A stretch of 6,532 nt of DNA, from NCBI GenBank assembly GCA_025934475.1, contig JAICXZ010000191.1, positions 1 to 6,532 of the forward strand, in the 5' to 3' direction. This document shows, in pieces, positions 6,082 to 6,532 of this stretch. Made by a program: the position numbers and the translations under genes. The notes below the pieces were generated by a model that saw nothing but the letters and a program-made list of their open reading frames with translations, made no database searches and had not been told where the DNA came from. How positions within the stretch are numbered: position 1 is the first letter of the stretch; each line of letters opens with the position of its first letter. This DNA is from Mucilaginibacter sp. (lineage in GTDB: Bacteria > Bacteroidota > Bacteroidia > Sphingobacteriales > Sphingobacteriaceae).

Positions 6082-6206
6082 TTTGTCATGTTGAGCGAGA
6101 GCGAAACATCTTATCGACCTTGCATTAACGCCAATGCATTAGCGTTAATGCAAATCGGATTACTTATCGCTCGTATAAGATTCTTCACTTCGTTCAGAAT
6201 GACAAA
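6082..6206. repeat. Palindromic intergenic repeat element (MITE- or REP-like)
   Basis: The outer arms are imperfect inverted repeats: 6082-6114 (TTTGTCATGTTGAGCGAGAG and on to CATCTTAT) against the reverse complement of 6175-6206 (TTTGTCATTCTGAACGAAGT and on to AATCTTAT). By hand they match at 26 of 32 positions with one gap. The arms enclose a near-perfect 34-bp palindrome at 6120-6153. The terminal GTCATTCTGA-ACGAAGTGAAGAATC pattern resembles a repeat I recall between genes in many Bacteroidota. There is no transposase gene and no clear target-site duplication. As RNA it would fold into a long hairpin on either strand. Confidence 0.75.
6120..6153. repeat. 34-bp near-perfect palindrome within the repeat element
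   Basis: GCATTAACGC (6122-6131) and GCGTTAATGC (6142-6151) are perfect inverted repeats, extended outward by TT/AA. Between them lies the self-complementary AATGCATT (6133-6140). Only the pair 6132/6141 (C/A) breaks the symmetry. The centre is at 6136.5, about 7.5 bases to the left of the centre of the outer arms. Confidence 0.9.
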
Positions 6207-6225
6207 AAGAAAAGCGCCCAAAGAC

Positions 6226-6254
6226 AAAAAAGCTCCCCATCACTGAGAAGCTTT
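6226..6254 (-). terminator. Intrinsic terminator of atpG
   Basis: On the minus strand, 6254-6245 (AAAGCTTCTC) pairs with 6238-6229 (GGGGAGCTTT), with two G-U pairs and a six-base loop AGTGAT. It runs straight into a T tract (6231-6226). It begins 26 bp past the atpG stop and is the likely end of the ATP synthase transcript. Confidence 0.8.
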
Positions 6255-6279
6255 CCTATATATGTATGTAAAACTGGAA

Positions 6280-6532
6280 TTATCCGTTTGACAATGCTGC
6301 TGCACCGCTCACAATCTCGGTCAGCTCGGTTGTAATAGCAGCCTGGCGTGCCTGGTTGTAAGACAACTTGAGTGATTTTAACAGCTCACCCGCGTTATCG
6401 GTTGCTTTATCCATCGCAGTCATACGGGCGCCATGCTCTGAAGCATGCGAATCCAATACCGCTTTGTAAAGCTGAATCTTGATATTCTTAGGGATCAACT
6501 GGGCAACAATCTCTTCCTGTGAAGGCTCGAGG
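6280..6532 (-). CDS. atpG: ATP synthase F1 gamma subunit, C-terminal part (5' end outside window)
   Basis: The frame is open to the window edge, giving the last 83 residues; the TTG at 6498 is internal. The fragment reads [20 protein letters not shown], then [30 protein letters not shown]. It ends in [25 protein letters not shown] plus a short tail. [14 protein letters not shown] fits the gamma-subunit signature (I-T-x-E-x2-D/E-x3-G-A-x-S/A). This is the C-terminal helix that, with the N-terminal helix, forms the central rotor shaft turning inside the alpha3-beta3 ring, coupling proton flow to ATP synthesis. It is on the cytoplasmic face of the membrane. The terminator just downstream makes it the last gene of its operon; the other atp genes would lie beyond the right edge. 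Confidence 0.96.
   Translation of the reverse strand, partial: LEPSQEEIVAQLIPKNIKIQLYKAVLDSHASEHGARMTAMDKATDNAGELLKSLKLSYNQARQAAITTELTEIVSGAAALSNG

Larger units (their letters stand above)
5857..6225. other. Long intergenic region between atpG terminator and the DUF4349-type gene
   Basis: No coding frame with a plausible product was seen on either strand. The left part (5857-6080) is A+T-rich and must hold the promoter of the DUF4349-type gene if that gene is transcribed on its own. I found no exact TAnnTTTG box there; TAGGTTTA on the minus strand (5914-5907) is a one-mismatch candidate without a -33 partner. A small hairpin sits at 5986-6003. The right part (6082-6206) is a palindromic repeat element. 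No riboswitch or tRNA fold was recognised. Confidence 0.6.

Noticed and set aside
6082..6206. Riboswitch or tRNA-like RNA gene
   Set aside because: The structure is a simple long palindrome without conserved aptamer or cloverleaf features, and it matches a repeat-type element better.

Overview
The window looks like a chromosomal segment of a Bacteroidota genome, most likely family Sphingobacteriaceae (Mucilaginibacter- or Pedobacter-like). This rests on a type IX secretion (T9SS) C-terminal sorting domain, a gliding-motility lipoprotein GldB, three Bacteroidota-style lipoprotein signal peptides, TAnnTTTG-type promoter elements, mostly weak or absent Shine-Dalgarno sequences, and intergenic repeats of a kind common in this phylum. 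The genus is inference; no rRNA or other marker is present.

Layout, left to right. (1) Positions 1-942 (+) are the 3' part of a secreted protein ending in a T9SS type A sorting domain; its start lies outside the window. (2) It converges on a minus-strand pair: nadE (1707-3356, glutamine-dependent NAD+ synthetase) followed 69 bp downstream by a DUF4136-type lipoprotein gene (1017-1637) that ends in an intrinsic terminator. (3) gldB (3418-4470, +) diverges from nadE across a 61-bp gap holding a good Bacteroidota promoter that would give gldB an almost leaderless mRNA. (4) After gldB comes a 222-bp spacer with three families of short degenerate repeats and a strong bidirectional terminator. No gldC follows gldB. 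(5) Two minus-strand genes follow: a 67-aa two-helix membrane protein (4693-4896) and a DUF4349-type lipoprotein with a C-terminal membrane anchor (4969-5856). (6) A spacer of about 420 bp contains a 125-bp palindromic repeat element. (7) The window ends in the 3' end of atpG (6280-6532, -), the F1 ATP synthase gamma subunit, with its own terminator.

The genes do not form one pathway. NAD+ synthesis and ATP synthase are housekeeping functions. GldB and the T9SS cargo both belong to the gliding/T9SS world, but they are separate transcription units here. The rest are envelope lipoproteins or small membrane proteins of unknown role. I found no defence system, CRISPR array, prophage, transposase, tRNA or rRNA. 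The least explained parts are the palindromic element at 6082-6206, the repeat-rich tail behind gldB, and the near-leaderless gldB promoter.
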